NCBI GenBank assembly: GCA_008931825.1 | Contig: QXVZ01019841.1 | Span: 1-33,410 of the forward strand | DNA: 33,410 bases | From: Phallusia fumigata | Lineage: Eukaryota > Chordata > Ascidiacea > Phlebobranchia > Ascidiidae | Direction: 5' to 3' | Shown here: one piece after another, positions 8,569 to 21,370 of the stretch | How the letters are laid out: every line of letters starts with the position of its first letter | Numbering within the stretch: the stretch's first letter is position 1 | The notes under the pieces: model-generated | What the model was told of the DNA's origin: nothing | The model's input: only the letters and a program-made list of their open reading frames with translations | Databases searched by the model: none | Position numbers and translations under genes: made by a program

Positions 8569-11386
8569 TACGCAGAAGATAAATCGCAGTTTTGCATCCG
8601 CTGCTATTTGTGAAACATGATAAGGGATGCATGGATATTCTGTGTTATCAAGCCATATCTCATTCAGTCATTTTGACCCGCAGAAAAACGCCACTATTCA
8701 GTTCATTGCATTAAAAAACTAAATATCGGCCTTTTATATTTATTCGTATTTGTTTGATTTTACTTTGTATCGTTTAAAAGTGCCGCATTTATTTGTGATT
8801 TTCGGTGTCATTGTGTTTGTATTTGGTATTCGTACGAAACAAACTCAACCAAACCTGTCCATTGAAACGCCGGGATAACATCTTAATCTTTTTCCGAATC
8901 TGGCACCGGCAAGTCACTTTTTGATCTAGTCAAAACTATCTGTCAATCAACGAAACTTGAGCAAATCCAAAAATCCAGGATTGACATCAAACGGATCCGA
9001 GTAGTTTCATACACGAACGTTTCTGTGACTTCATCGATACAAGGGCTTGTTTGAATTCGAATCGTTTGTTGCTTTAACCAACGCACAGCAACGGTCTCCT
9101 TTTTCGCCAATAATGGGTGGATGTTTTTACTAGCCTGTGTAGATTGTAAGGAGTTTGCAGATCTGAAATAATCTAATGGTACTCCTGGGAGATTCAATGG
9201 CTTTGTAAACTGATTTAATAAAAACAGCGAGTTGCTTTGTTTTTCAAATCCGATTCGTAATCTATGACACACTGTCTGTGTGCAGTGTGTAATTATATTG
9301 GGGATTTAACCAGGAGCCATGTTTATTTGTCTGTCTACATCGTTATCAATGCGCTAAGAGTTTGGATACGAGGTTAATAAAAACAAAAACGTGTTGGTCG
9401 ACGTCAATCCGTCATGCGGCTGCAGTCTTACTTATCGTTCCAGACCATGGCAGCCAGGGTTAAAGCTATACGTAACATGGAGCTTAAACGCTACTTTTAC
9501 AAACAAGCCCAACCCGTAGGCGTAGATACCAAATACTCCAAAACAGTCACAACTGTCTGAGCGAAAAGGCGTTGTCGCCAAAATGTTTTGAAAACCCGAT
9601 GTGACATGCCACTTACTGACAGGCGGAGTGTCACAGGCTCTTGCGGCTGAATAAACCAACCGGCAACACTTAAATTTAAAACGAGGCTGCGGTTGTGGTT
9701 TTATGTAGCTTTACAACCACAAGTCGTGACCTGTGCGCTTTATGCGGGTGGAATGTGCCCTACCCGTGACAGCACGCCCAGCTGTTATTAATGGTCTATG
9801 CGGGGCGTGATTCAAGGTTTGATCTACATCCATCTTTCCTGCAAAGTCGTGAATCATGGCGGGTCCTGTAATGCGGGTATCGCCGACATCAAAGTACCCA
9901 CTATCCACATGTATACTAGTGAACAAATCACAGTTATGGCATCTGTCATAGCATTTTCTCCCCCCTTATCTTAGTTACTGGTAAAGAAAACTGGGTAAGG
10001 GATGAGACTTGGGTCCAAATTTTACTGTATGAGTCATGACGCATTTTGCGATTATGAATAAAAGTAAAAGATCTTACTGATTTTGTATACATAGAGGTTT
10101 GCAGTAAAGCCGCCAGAAAGCAGATAGGAGTCATTACACTCATTATAAAATAAAGTTTGTTCCCCCTTCACTTTTGGACTAAAAGACATTACCAAGACAA
10201 ATTCGGATTGGAAGTTTCGACATTGAGCAGTATCACCACTTCTGGCGATCGCTTGCCAAAACCACCAACCACCGATCCCTTTCACCACCCCGTCCTGTTT
10301 ACACATCGTTCAACGCCCACCGACCCAGCAACCCCGGTATGTACATACAAATCCCCACACCTCGTCCAACATGAAACGCAACCGGGACCAGAAGCAGGAT
10401 TACCCACCTGCACTGCTCGTGACGCAGTACTGACGTTAATCGCATTTTTAAACAGTATGGTTCTTCAGGTTTTTGTCGCCCCTAGCCGAAAGTTGCCTCT
10501 GTCGAGAACGCGCACGAACCAGGGATATAACTGGATTGAAGAGGAATGCAATGGATTTGCCAGCGCTGATAAATAACCCGTGAAATCTGCCTGACCGCCA
10601 CCTGCGCCTATCAACTGTTTAATGACTTTCTGAGCCTGGGCACAAATCTGCATTAATCAACGTCGCGTTTTCGTTTATTTTAGCAATACAACGGTTGGAA
10701 CATAAAAATAAGAAATAAAAACGACAATAGTATTCTGTGGTGTGCAAAGCTTTGCGCAAAGTAGTTTCATCTTGAGTACGTCTGTTGAAAGTCGTCACTT
10801 TCTTCATCCTGGACCAACCGAATTCCGCATCATGTCGACGATTGTAGGGCTGTCGATTTAAAACATAGTTTTATATTAACTGGGAAAATACTTGTATCGC
10901 TTTTTAACTGCGAAATTTACAAATCGCGTATTAAAACGCAAAATATTACAATTATTTTTGTTTTGGACTTATCTGATTATTAATTCGTAAATGTTCCTTA
11001 CCCGAATAGGATGATACGTTTTCTTTCAAATGCTATAGATTCGATTATTTCTCTATTGGTATATTTCTTCTTAATTCTTCCAGAAAATCCGCATCTACAT
11101 AAAATAAACATCACATGTTACAACAAAGAATTATCTCTTAAAGGTGCCTAAACTAGCTTGCACATATACTATCTCCTGGCCGTTTTTCCTTAATTAGTTG
11201 CGAATTTACCTCAGCAAACGTTTGCTTATTGCTCCGCTTGATTCCTTGTTTCAACGGACGTTGTTTCCACGAGTAGCAACTTCGCTCTTTTGTCTCATCT
11301 TCCTCACAGCTAATATCAGGACTCAGTACGTATGGGGTGGAGGGGGAGCGCTCTGCTGACGATCAAAGTGTTGCGCGGAAAAAATG

Positions 11387-11816
11387 TCACTGAAGAGTCG
11401 CGCACAGACGTGACATCATCACTGACGTTGCAAGCAGCAAGCTGACCAGCAGGTAGCTGACTTGCACAGAACGGCCGGCGTTTTGGGCGTCCAGCATTTT
11501 CTGGTAGCGCTTCGCCCATATTTCAATGTCCAGAGCTTCAGGTTTCGGTGTCAGTGCGTTGCGACGGGCCCATGTTCCTCGGTAAAAAGAAGAGTCTTTG
11601 TGTTGACTGCCCCACGCCGTGTAACTGGGTTGGGCCCGGTTTTGGGGATACTGAAGAGTGCGTCGTGAAGATTTGCCTATGCGCCAGACGTCGTGGAGCG
11701 CTGGACTGACTGTCGGGTATCGGTTGATGACGCGGATTTGCGATAAATCTTGTTGAAAAACTCCCTCGTCAGGTTGACTGATTTCGTAGCGGGGCAAGTC
11801 GAGTCTGCTTGACGAC
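11387..11816 (-). CDS. TIKI terminal exon with membrane anchor
   Basis: Acceptor CGAATCACAG; 142 codons to TAG at 11387-11389. It carries a polar stalk, a conserved-looking [14 protein letters not shown] segment, and a hydrophobic C terminus ([16 protein letters not shown]). The last segment fits the type I membrane anchor known for TIKI proteins. Confidence 0.9.
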
Positions 11817-14800
11817 CTGTGATTCGACAAGTTTAGTTGACAGTTAGTTGAAGTAAAAGCTGAGTTGAGAAACAAGTGCACTACTAGTAGATTATCCTTA
11901 CCTACTGCCCTTTCCTCGTCCCTCTTTTCTTTCGCCCTTTTTCCGTCTTCCACTTCTGTCAGATTGGCGTCGCCTTTGCTTGCTCCTGCGCTTCTGAGTC
12001 TTTTCATTTTTCCTGTAAAACCACCGGATTTTACAAACACTAAACAAAATCATCAACTCCACTCAATAGCAATTTGGGTTTTTCAAACATACCTTGATGT
12101 CAAGCTGGTTCGCTTGGCTTGTCTCTTTTGAGCGGACCGACCACCACTTTTCGCGGCGGAGTCTGTAAAATCATCGTCGTTGCCCCTAAAAACAAAGTAA
12201 ACACATTACATTCACTTTCCGCTGTACAAAGTGAATGCCCAATGCCCTGGATCTAATAAAGATTGACAGACGGAATTCAAAACAAGCGAAACGCTAATTG
12301 CAGGAGGTACAGTAGTGGGTTCAAACCGCAAAGTTGTTTGAAGTCAAGTTTAAATGAGTTTGCATGGCTTTACAAACCTGCTTGTCACGGCATCTTCCCA
12401 ATGTTCAATCTCAAAACCGTCCTTGCGTAAAAAGTCAATCACTGATCCATTTCCGAGAAAGTGACCTAAAATAGAAAAATAATATTTTAAACTTGTAGCA
12501 TTGTAAACACAATTTCCAAATTCATACAAACATAAACGTCAACATTTTGCTTTAGGGTAACAAATCAATTTCATATTTGGTCAGAAATGGACATACTTTA
12601 CATACGCCAGGTCAATTTTCTGCCCACGTTGGCGGCCGCGTCATTGTGCTCGCAAGGTGAGATTCGATAACAAGGAGACGTGAAAAGGACAGGGGGTGCA
12701 AAGCAAAATAAACAGCTCAATTTCACTATAGACTGCACACGGTCGGGCAATTATCCGTCGCGGGGAAATTAGAGGGCCTCGGTCGCTTCCTCTGCCGCCC
12801 AGTAGACGGCGAGGGCGGGATCAGGTGAAAAACTAAACGCGTCAACCGGCGCGTAGACATACCTGACCTACGACGGAATCAATCAAAGTTGAACCGAGGC
12901 CAAATAGAAATTTCCTTTCTAACAAGATGGCCCACTGCATCGGGTTTCTCACGTCGCTATGACGTTAAGTAGATCGCAATCAGTTACTCATTGGAAACCT
13001 TCTGTATACAGAAGCGAATGTTTCTGGTACTGCGGCCACCTATACTGATTTAGACAATTGCTCATACACTCATGGGAATGCGGCGACTACGCCGGCTTCT
13101 TAAACAAATAAACTACATCCTCGCGTAACGAAACAAAAGAGCGGCGTTCGTTTTGATGTGCCGCCCAGGGTGATGTTGAAGAGCCCTCGCAACTCACTTC
13201 CACGTGCTCGACCGTAATTGAGAGCGACATCACAAGGCCACCCGTTTTGTTCCCAAGGCCCAACCGACAGATCATCGCTTGTCCGGTTTGACGGAAAAAT
13301 TTGTTCCCACCTCGTTTCGGCTAATGACTGGCAGCGCTTATTATTAAAGCTGCTCGATTTTGCGAACGTCATGCTTCTAACGTGTCAGGCAACAGAAGGA
13401 ATGCCGATGGGTTTTTAGGCATCAAAAAACTTAGACGTCCTTATTCGGAGTTTGACAACATATCTCACACGCTTTAAGCAAAAGCGGCGATTACGATTTG
13501 CTAAAGAAGTAATAACGGTAATTAAACAGGATTAGTTGTTCGTCTCCCATAGACAAGCGTCTTTCAAGCCGAAACATCGCGTGCGCTAACGTTAGGGACA
13601 ATCCACCAATCCAGGCAATAGATCCGTGGGAAAATACTTAGTTTTTTCACCAGACAGCAACTTTTTACAAACTGTACTTGTCTAGAGTGCGCATAGTTTA
13701 GTGGGAACATGATGCCATGATTGAGGAATGCTTATGAATTGTCGAATTGATAAATTTCCGTGGGCGAAATCAATCCTCCTTTTAAAANCTGTACTTGTCT
13801 AGAGTGCGCATAGTTTAGTGGGAACATGATGCCATGATTGAGGAATGCTTATGAATTGTCGAATTGATAAATTTCCGTGGGCGAAATCAATCCTCCTTTT
13901 AAAAGATTTCATGTTTTATGACTGCTTTGAAAGTTTTTGTAATTTACGCGATTACGGAAGCGACCTTAGTCCTAATGTTTCTCCCTTGCTAGTCAAACTG
14001 TATAACACCGCAGGAGCCCTTTGATGTCGCCGCCCCGCACCGAATCAACAACGCCGACACTCGTTTCAACCCCTGTACGCTTAGTTTCGTTAATCGAGTT
14101 TCTGTTGAGGGTCCTCGCTCGATTTGTTTCACCAATAGACGTCGCTTTGTGTCGAGTTGGATCGCGAATGCTAATGCTACTTGGACGTTTTGTTGGACTT
14201 CTTTGCGCGGCTCGTTAGGCCCGTCACAATGGCCAGGGTTTATGTTGGGGGGGCACACCGCGTTGCGGGTCAAAGGGCCGCGCGATACGATCTCTCTGTC
14301 GATTTTTATTCAACGGCTAGTACACAAGCGAATGAACCCCCATGACGCTTTCACGCCACGAAAAGTTCGCAACACCCTCAGGCGCGAATCGTGGCACTTC
14401 CTCATTCAATGAGGATGCATTGAATTAGCCACACGCTGTGAAGTTTCCGACCCCGGCAGTATGGTGGTGTACGTGTGCAACAGAGTAGGTCATTCTGTAT
14501 TTAGTGTTTGCTTAACGGGCCTTGGCCTTCGTTCGTGTGACAGGTGATTTGTCAGTTTCCTCGGAAGTTAAAACAGACCGGTATGTCGAACACTTGAACT
14601 GTACACGCTCGCTATGTGTTCGCTCACTTTCGCATTTAGACGTGAAGGAAATGCCGGCGAGTTTACACAACAAACACGATTTGAGTCACTTTATGCCGTG
14701 AACAAGATAAGAACATGATTTCCCACCCGACAACCAAAGACCTCCAAAACCAAACCAAACAGCTTATTATAATAATTAATGGAGTGTAGCGAGAAAGGGT

Positions 14801-17800
14801 CTCCAGCAAATCACAACACGTGATTTTAGAACGTCCTAATTTTAAGCATGTTACGAGGGGGTGTTGGTTACCTGTATGTTAAAAAGGTTTACGCAATGAA
14901 TAAACAAAGGGTGGTCACTGTTTATGCGGGCTGGTGCCGCGAAAGGTTGAACAAAGTTTGAAACGCCAAGTTCTTTGAATTTGGCGTCAGACTCCTGTCT
15001 TGCCACCGCACCGCGCGCCATGTTAGTAAATATCGTTCAACATCTGTCAGCGATTCATCATCGTTTCCCACCCAACGGTTTTCCTCTGTGACGAAGTGGT
15101 TTTGTCCTGACGGCCTGTTTTCGTTTTTACGCATCAGTCACGGTTTACGTTTCATTACACATCTTTCGAATGGACAGACGCGCTTAAGTTTGCACAAAGA
15201 CTTCGCCAACGCGATTTACTTCATGCCTTCCCGAACCCCAGCTGCCATTTGTCATTTTCAGGACCGTTTCCTGCACAGACGACAGATAACCTCAATTTCT
15301 CCTATGATAATGGCATGTTAATACGCGTTTTTGCGACGTAATTCGGAGGCGGTACCATTCCAACCCCAAGTAAATATTTGGATTGAAGTTATGGACGTCA
15401 GGAGCCCCTTTGTGTCAACGACTACAGACTTTTAAAAACACATCGTTGTTACGACTCGAACTCAGACTCCGTGAGTCGTCCACGCACTCAACGAAGCTCA
15501 GACGAACAAACGAAAATAGCCTGGGCGGCGGAAAGAGTCCAGAGAAGGGAGAATATGACCACAGGCACGCACCAGTAGGACGGGGTCGACGCCGAATTAC
15601 GTTGTTTGTAAGTGAACGCAGCAGCACGGGTCATCTCGACTGCGTCAGTTATACGAGAGTTTCGGATAAACCTCACGCACGCTGTGTTTCCTTGTTTGAT
15701 CCCGTTTGATAAATAGGAAATCAAATAGAATACCGCTGGTGCGTTGCAACGTCGAATGTTTCACAACACAAATCGGTTGCTGTAGTATCCGCCACAATAT
15801 TGGAGTCAACTTAAACAATTCCACAGCGGTAAGAAAAAACCTAATTCGGAAGTGCTGTTGCAGTCTTTTGAATGTAACCTGTTTGTTTTGGCTCATTAGT
15901 TGAATAGTCAGTGACGTCATTAGAGACAGCAAAACAGTGAAATGCAGTAGACGAGCCGTCGCCATGTTTGGGCATGCCGAAATCGTCAAGATGGAGTCAG
16001 ATAAAACCGACGCGGGTGACTTGCACTGTTAAGTGCGTTCGAAGCAAAGGTGTAGAATAACCGCCACAGCTTTCTCAGAAGGAGAACGTGGAGCCGAAAT
16101 AACAAAACAACAAGACCGAACCCCAAACGTGCGTTGTCCTGCAAACATCTGGCTCTCTCCAAATCTCAAGGCGCCGTGATATCCCGAAAAAACTGTAGTA
16201 AAAATCACTGACTAGTTGCATTAAAAATCGCGTGCGAAAACCGACAAACCCGAAGGAAAATGCAGCTACCGTGGACAGGCATGTCATCGCCAGCGACCCA
16301 CTACATACACGCTAATGTTTGCATTGGAAGGGGTGTGGGAAATCTACACGCCCCAAATTCATGACATTTAACTGCGGGCGGTTTGAGGCGTACCGAGCCT
16401 AGCCACCAGGCCAGCCGAGATGTCCGTTGTGCTAAAACCGCACCTTCCAATTATAAAATTAGCAGTTGCCCTGCAAGCATCCAATAAGATACGCGTGACA
16501 TCGCGTACTACGACGTGTTTCTCGGTCGGGAGCAAATCAAAGCGCGAAGGCCGTGAGAATGACGCGCGACATCCAGACCGGCTGTGAGGATGTTTTCAAT
16601 GTCTCGACGCACGGGAATAAAAGATCAGTGGCCGCGCCGAAAATTAAAATGAGAAACGGCGGGTGACGGGTGACGGGTGCCGTAAGTGCCGCGACGCGCT
16701 AATCCTGCTCTGATCCGGCAAAACATACACAAATCAAGACAGGCTTAATTGCCGTAACGGCCCACGTATTGGACGACTTTTTTAACCGCATTCAAGTTCA
16801 CGCGGCCAATTGTCTGTCAAAACTTATGCAAATCACAAATCTTATCAACTTATTGTGGAGTGTGTATCTCGCCCTACATTTGTCTTTTGTGGCGCATTGA
16901 AAACTCCGTCGAGTTACAAGTGCATTATGTCAAGTGGTAATGCAAAGTCAAAGGTGCTTGTCGTTTAATCCCTGCGCAAACGTTGGCTGGGTTAGGGATT
17001 ACTGGGGCCATTGATACGTCCACAAACCGCTGTTTGCACGACTAATCAGTCGCACCGCCGTCCTTTGCGATAAAGATCGTCGCCTCGATGACTAGTGCAA
17101 ACCGCGCAGCGATGACAGAATTCCCGCAGTCGAGAGGCTGTATTTTCTGTTCACCCATTAGTTGCCACCTTAGTCAAATAGTGACGTACCAAGCGGAGGC
17201 GCTGAGTCATAAATTTGCGTTAATGTCGTGCTGTGTTATTTTTGCGTGTTGTGGTGTCGGCATAGTCGCTACCAAAAATACAATTGCGCAAGCCCAGTGT
17301 GACCTTTGAACCTGAATTCGGATGGAATCAATCCACACTGTGCGTAAGCGTTATTTGAAATTAGCGATATCGAAAAATGTCGTGGAAAGCGCAATGTTTT
17401 ACGTAACGCCCAAGCCCTTAACGCCCCACGATAAAATGCCGATCTTGTTTTTTTACGTCATCGCCATCGGTAGAGCGTGGTTGGAATTCGCTAAATCGCG
17501 ACCGCACGTCAGTTTTCAAATAAACATTGACTATATCCTCGGGCGAGCAGCAAACGAATTCATTAACTTAACGGCAAGTAATTGCTCGACTTTCGCACGA
17601 AGGTAAGTGACATGTACCGGTACAGAAAGAGCGTCCGAGTCGGCAATTTTCAACCACGCTTCAAGCGCTTACAATTGTTATTTCTCACTAACCAAACGAA
17701 CAGTCCACCCTTTGTTTAAAAGCCGCTAATTATTCGCCTGCAACTTCTCAGCACATGCCTTGTACGCGAACTTGTAATCGAAGAACGAGGGGAATGATTC

Positions 17801-20800
17801 GATTACCGCGTTTTGCGCAGGAAATGCGAGGCCGAAACCCAAGCTGCGATGTGCCGGCTAAAGCGGTTTGGGGCCAACATGAAAATTGACGTGCTCGTGT
17901 GTCGGGCAATTTCGCCAGCAGAGGAGGCTTGGCGTTTTCGACAGAAGGGGTTCGGTTTAGGGATGAGATAATCCTTTACAAGCATCTGACGCTTTACTGG
18001 GAGTCTTTGATGTTTGAACGCAGAAGATTTACTAGAACGCACGGTGGTATACTGTAACTGAACCTCTAGAAGGGCATTTAGAAGTCGCCCTTCCAAAAGC
18101 GCTGCCATATCCCACCACAGACCGAAGTGGGCGTCATTGATGCCGCGATGATACATCGTTGACATAAATCATGTTGGCATAACAATAGGAGGTCAAAGCT
18201 GTTTTCTAGTCGCACACCGAATCCTCTTACTACGCTTCTGTTTATTTCGCCACCCAGGGTGAGTATCGTTGGCTCCGGCTTGAAAGGGGAACAAAACAGC
18301 AAATGGTACATTGTGGAAAGTCGGGGCTGGAATGTGTTCTTAGATTCCAAAACTACGCTCCTTTGTCAACGCCCCGCAAACTGATAGGCGAGAAGAGGAT
18401 TGATGGTATTGTGGCACACGCGCAACTGCCGCCTGTCTCCCTTGGAATAGCAATCGTTATTTACATTTTTCGAGCGTCGCTGATAATATCTTGTTTATCT
18501 GCCTCATCAAAGCGATTTATCAAACCGATCTCTTGACCACAAACCGCCGCGCAGGGCCTCGAGAAGATTCCGTTCTGCGAACGATCGACCTTTCGAAATT
18601 GAAGCGCTCTACGGGTGATTAATTACCTCTAAATATAATATTTTTTCCAGCTGATTGAAAAAGCTTTATTTCGAAAACTTAACCATACATTTTTAGTACC
18701 TCAGACTCACTGAAGCAATATTTTACACCAGAACGTCTCCTATTTTTATTTTAAAACCGCAAGAAGTGATAAAGAGGCTCGGAAAGGTTACATTAAATGA
18801 GATTCTGGCCGCACTCGTTCTTGCACAGATGCATTCACGCATGTAATTCCTATTCTTGTCGTTGACCGTTTTCGGGTACGCGCACTTCGCCGAGACCAGC
18901 TCTGTTTCTCAGACCCAGATCCGGCGGCCAAATAAAAGAGCGTGTAAATATTTGCCAAAGAACCGGCCACAGCGACGGCGCACGCATAATGGCTTCCGAG
19001 CACACCGCTAATGCTATTCGACCTTTGCAGAATCAAGCGACAGCCCCCAAGATCACATCAAACACGGTTGGATAAAGATAAGGCGGTGTAAACCGAAAGG
19101 CCGCAAGATTTTAATTGTGTTGATAGGCAGCGAGAATTAAAGGTTTTCCTCGCGGCAAACAATGGCCGACGGAATCTTTTTCGCCTCGACTCCGCGTACA
19201 GGTTTGTTCAGATTGCAACGAAGTATTTTCCCACGCGGAAACGTAACTCCCGAATACTGTGCGGTGAATAGCAGCCGTAAACATCGCACAAAGGCTTCAG
19301 TGCAAAAGGCAAAACACACGGGCACGACCTTGCAGATTATCTAATCTTCCAAATTATTTATAGCCACAATCGTAGATTGCAGCACAAGCTACAATCTGTG
19401 GAAGTGTTGTCCCAGACGCAAGAAGCCTTGTCTGCACACAAGGCTTACGGCACTCAGAAATTGGGATCGGTTACGTAAATTTTCTTCACACGCGAAATCC
19501 GGCACCGAATTCCCGCGCAAACCTGGACTACGCTACGATACCGTTGATCAGGTTATTTTGGTTTCTTACAGGGGCAGTGAAGGAAAACAACTTCGGCTTC
19601 TCGTATGCGACTGACTTGCTTTGTAGGTGTTGGATGACGATGCTATAACGAGCGCCACGCGCGCAAGAAGAGCGAAAGTTGTCTTTGCGCGAAACAAAGA
19701 AATTATCCACTTAACCTGTCCTCCCGCAATAATATGTGTTCGCCTGCAACAAACACACAGACTCGCCCGTCGAAGTTGTGCACGGGAGCATGTCATTGTG
19801 TAGACTAACTCCCCAGCAGCAGAAAGCCCGGAGATAAATCAGGCATGAAATTTGATTACTGCTCATCACGGACTGCGCTAAAACGTAAAACCACCCTAGC
19901 TTCTTCGGAGTTAAGACTGTTGACGGGCGCCCGAACGCAAATTAACATCCGTTAATAACCATACATAAGAACGAGTTTGCTTACCAGCCCCAAAGGCGAA
20001 GAAAAAGCTTTCGTCCGAGTTTTTTTCTAGCAGGTTCTTGACACGTTGGGCCATACGTTCGTTGCGACGATAAATCAACTCTTTTTTGAAGTAGTAATCA
20101 ACGTTATCCGCCATCTCCTTGGCCTCTTGGCTTTCCGACTCGGTTTCCAAGTCTGTGTCGTTCACCAATTTCGGAAACTGAATTTTAAACATATGCATAT
20201 TAGACAAATACGTTTTATTTGTATCCCGGACCCACAAGATAATTTACACACAATAGCAAAATTCAACGTCTGTGCCGTTCATCAGTCTGCGCTCAAATTT
20301 ATTTCAATTAAACATGGTACGCTAATTGATATTTTCTACACATTACAGCAATTCTTCAGATAGCGCCAGCCATGCATATTCATTATTCACTAAGGAGAAA
20401 CCGTCGACCAAATTTCGATGGCACTCAGCAAAATTTACATCCCGGACATATCGTGCGCGAAGCCTCGAATCTCGGGCTCGCTCAGACTGCGCCCAGCTTA
20501 AACAACGGATATTTTCCAGCTCAAAAGGTGTCATTAAGCGACCAAGTAACACCCTCTGCACGGCGAGTCTGCTCAGTACCTGGGACGAATCACTGTCGAA
20601 GATTGACGAGTTGAGGTCTCCGCAGTTGTACTGGTGTATCAGGTCGTCGGTTGTGTACGGCGGTGCCACCGTGCCAAACCTTAAACGTTCTTGCATCAGC
20701 AACGTGTGGTTCAAAGCAAACAACACCTGTGATGATAGAGAAAATTGTTTAGGCGTGTATAGGGTAGGTATAAAGCTTTTCGCTCGAATCGCCATTTTAT

Positions 20801-21188
20801 CATTGTCGACATATGTTTTTACTTTTGTTCACGGGAAGTTGGGCGTGACAGTTATTTGGATCAGTGGGTATTTGTCATTTAATTAAAAATGAACCCGCCT
20901 ACATGGAAACACAACTGTACGCGAATTTGCAAACAGTAAAAACGCTTTCGAATGTTAGTGCATTGGAAAATCATTGCAGAAATTTATGTGATTCTAATAT
21001 TTAAAGGCATTAGTTTACCTGGGTCATGTTAAGTCCATTCAGTGGTTTACACTGCTCATCGACTTCTTCAACAGCACCGACGTTTTTACCGAGTCTNATC
21101 TCACCTTATTGTTGCACGGTTGGTCGACCTTGGCGGCACAACTGCAACAAGCGATCACGACAAAATATCCAAATAAAATTTTTAGCAT
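11387..21188 (-). CDS. TIKI-family Wnt-inactivating metalloprotease (TRABD2 type)
   Basis: Exons on the minus strand: 21188-21105 (signal peptide), assembly gap at 21097, 21096-21019, 20726-20580, 20177-19985, 12465-12378, 12185-12093, 12012-11902 and 11816-11387 (TAG). All visible junctions are GT-AG and phase-consistent. Peptides typical of TIKI are present in order: [51 protein letters not shown] and [17 protein letters not shown] proteins are membrane-anchored, TraB-related metalloproteases that trim the N terminus of Wnt; two GxxH motifs are essential. The second (GAGH) is intact across a splice junction. The first is not visible and should lie in the gap. After the protease domain come a lysine/arginine-rich linker and a C-terminal hydrophobic anchor. 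Vertebrates have TRABD2A and TRABD2B; I cannot assign one. Confidence 0.93.
11902..12012 (-). CDS. TIKI linker exon 2, basic cluster
   Basis: Acceptor GGTTTTACAG, donor AGTAG|GTAAGG; 111 bp, phase 2 to phase 2. It encodes [20 protein letters not shown] and further lysines. Vertebrate TIKI proteins have a similar RKKRRRSQRR cluster at this point, which supports the frame. Confidence 0.88.
12093..12185 (-). CDS. TIKI linker exon 1
   Basis: Acceptor TTTGTTTTTAG, donor TCAAG|GTATGT; 93 bp, phase 2 to phase 2. It encodes an acidic start (NDDDFTD) and a basic, serine-rich linker (AQKRQAKR). No domain is present. Confidence 0.88.
12378..12465 (-). CDS. TIKI exon with catalytic GAGH histidine
   Basis: Acceptor TTCTATTTTAG, donor AGCAG|GTTTGT. 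Its first two bases complete glycine, then [22 protein letters not shown] follows in two adjoining blocks (HFLGN and [14 protein letters not shown]). These match the TIKI end of the protease domain. It has 28 whole codons and leaves AG. Confidence 0.95.
13198..13253. repeat. Diverged dispersed repeat, copy B
   Basis: Matches 7293-7346 at about three quarters of positions by eye, with two small indels. On the minus strand both copies can be read as a similar peptide containing NKT-GLV and EHVE, so an old coding element is possible. Confidence 0.45.
13672..13904. repeat. Assembly duplication around N at 13788
   Basis: Bases 13672-13787 and 13789-13904 (116 each) appear identical and meet at a single N. 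This is two contig ends covering the same DNA that were not merged. Confidence 0.85.
19985..20177 (-). CDS. TIKI exon ending in FFFAFGAG
   Basis: Acceptor AAAATTCAG, donor GGCTG|GTAAGC, leaving one base of a glycine codon. It encodes an acidic loop, then [14 protein letters not shown] and [10 protein letters not shown]. The glycine is completed 7.5 kb away by the exon starting at 12465. Confidence 0.94.
20580..20726 (-). CDS. TIKI exon with FALNHTLL and NCGDL
   Basis: Acceptor ATCATCACAG, donor CCCAG|GTACTG. Exactly 49 codons, phase 0 at both ends. It includes an N-glycosylation sequon (NHT) at the position of the conserved FALN-T motif, [16 protein letters not shown] and DSDSSQ at the end. 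Confidence 0.94.
21019..21096 (-). CDS. TIKI exon, left-truncated by gap
   Basis: 26 codons end CCCAG|GTAAAC in phase 0. [14 protein letters not shown] is diagnostic of TIKI. The 5' part of the exon is lost in the gap. Confidence 0.92.
21097..21097. other. Assembly gap (single N) inside TIKI
   Basis: The N separates an intronic donor on the exon 1 side from coding sequence starting mid-exon (RLGKNVGAV) on the other. No overlap exists across it. By comparison with vertebrate TIKI, roughly 150-200 residues of the catalytic domain, including the first GxxH motif, are absent, so the N stands for missing sequence of unknown length. Confidence 0.8.
21105..21188 (-). CDS. TIKI exon 1, signal peptide
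   Basis: ATG at 21188-21186 opens a 28-codon exon with a hydrophobic core ([12 protein letters not shown]) and small residues before a polar stretch, ending AATAAG|GTGAGA in phase 0. It lies immediately upstream of the gap that precedes the next recognisable TIKI exon. That position and the signal peptide make it the best first exon. The link to the rest is inferred, since the intervening exons are missing. Confidence 0.72.
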
Positions 21189-21370
21189 TTTTCACTTTCT
21201 GTGTGCTTGTTACTGTCAGATTCTGTGCTTCTCGAAAACTCGCTGCTTCAATAAACCTCTAATATTCAAGAACTGACCGGAAAATTTTCTTAAACGATTT
21301 CGTTTTATTCTACGCTCGTGCGCGGTCGGTCCACTCTTCAACTGTTGATCAGTAAAACCCGTTTTCTCCG

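Larger units (their letters stand above)
6445..11386. other. Gene-poor intergenic stretch
   Basis: Nearly 5 kb between copy 2 and the 3' end of TIKI. It is AT-rich with a CpG-richer patch at about 6900-7350. I find no exon chain with matching phases and no homology I can name. It holds the ORF at 7969-8568 and one half of a diverged repeat pair at 7293-7346. Part of its right side should be the TIKI 3' UTR; an AATAAA on the minus strand at 10674-10679 is one possible end. Confidence 0.5.
12466..19984 (-). other. 7.5-kb TIKI intron
   Basis: Starts GTAAGC and ends TATTTTAG. It interrupts the codon for the glycine before the catalytic histidine of GAGH. Inside I see no nested gene with a supported exon chain; the many short open frames lack recognisable domains. 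It contains an assembly duplication at 13672-13904 and one copy of a diverged repeat at 13198-13253. By eye it is richer in CpG than the intergenic DNA around it. Confidence 0.85.

Noticed and set aside
10157..10576. 139-codon Pro/Thr-rich plus-strand ORF with an internal CCCCG|GTATGT donor-like site
   Set aside because: No partner exon, no domain and low-complexity composition.
20326..20886. 186-codon plus-strand ORF
   Set aside because: Antisense shadow of the TIKI exon at 20580-20726; composition follows the opposite-strand coding sequence.
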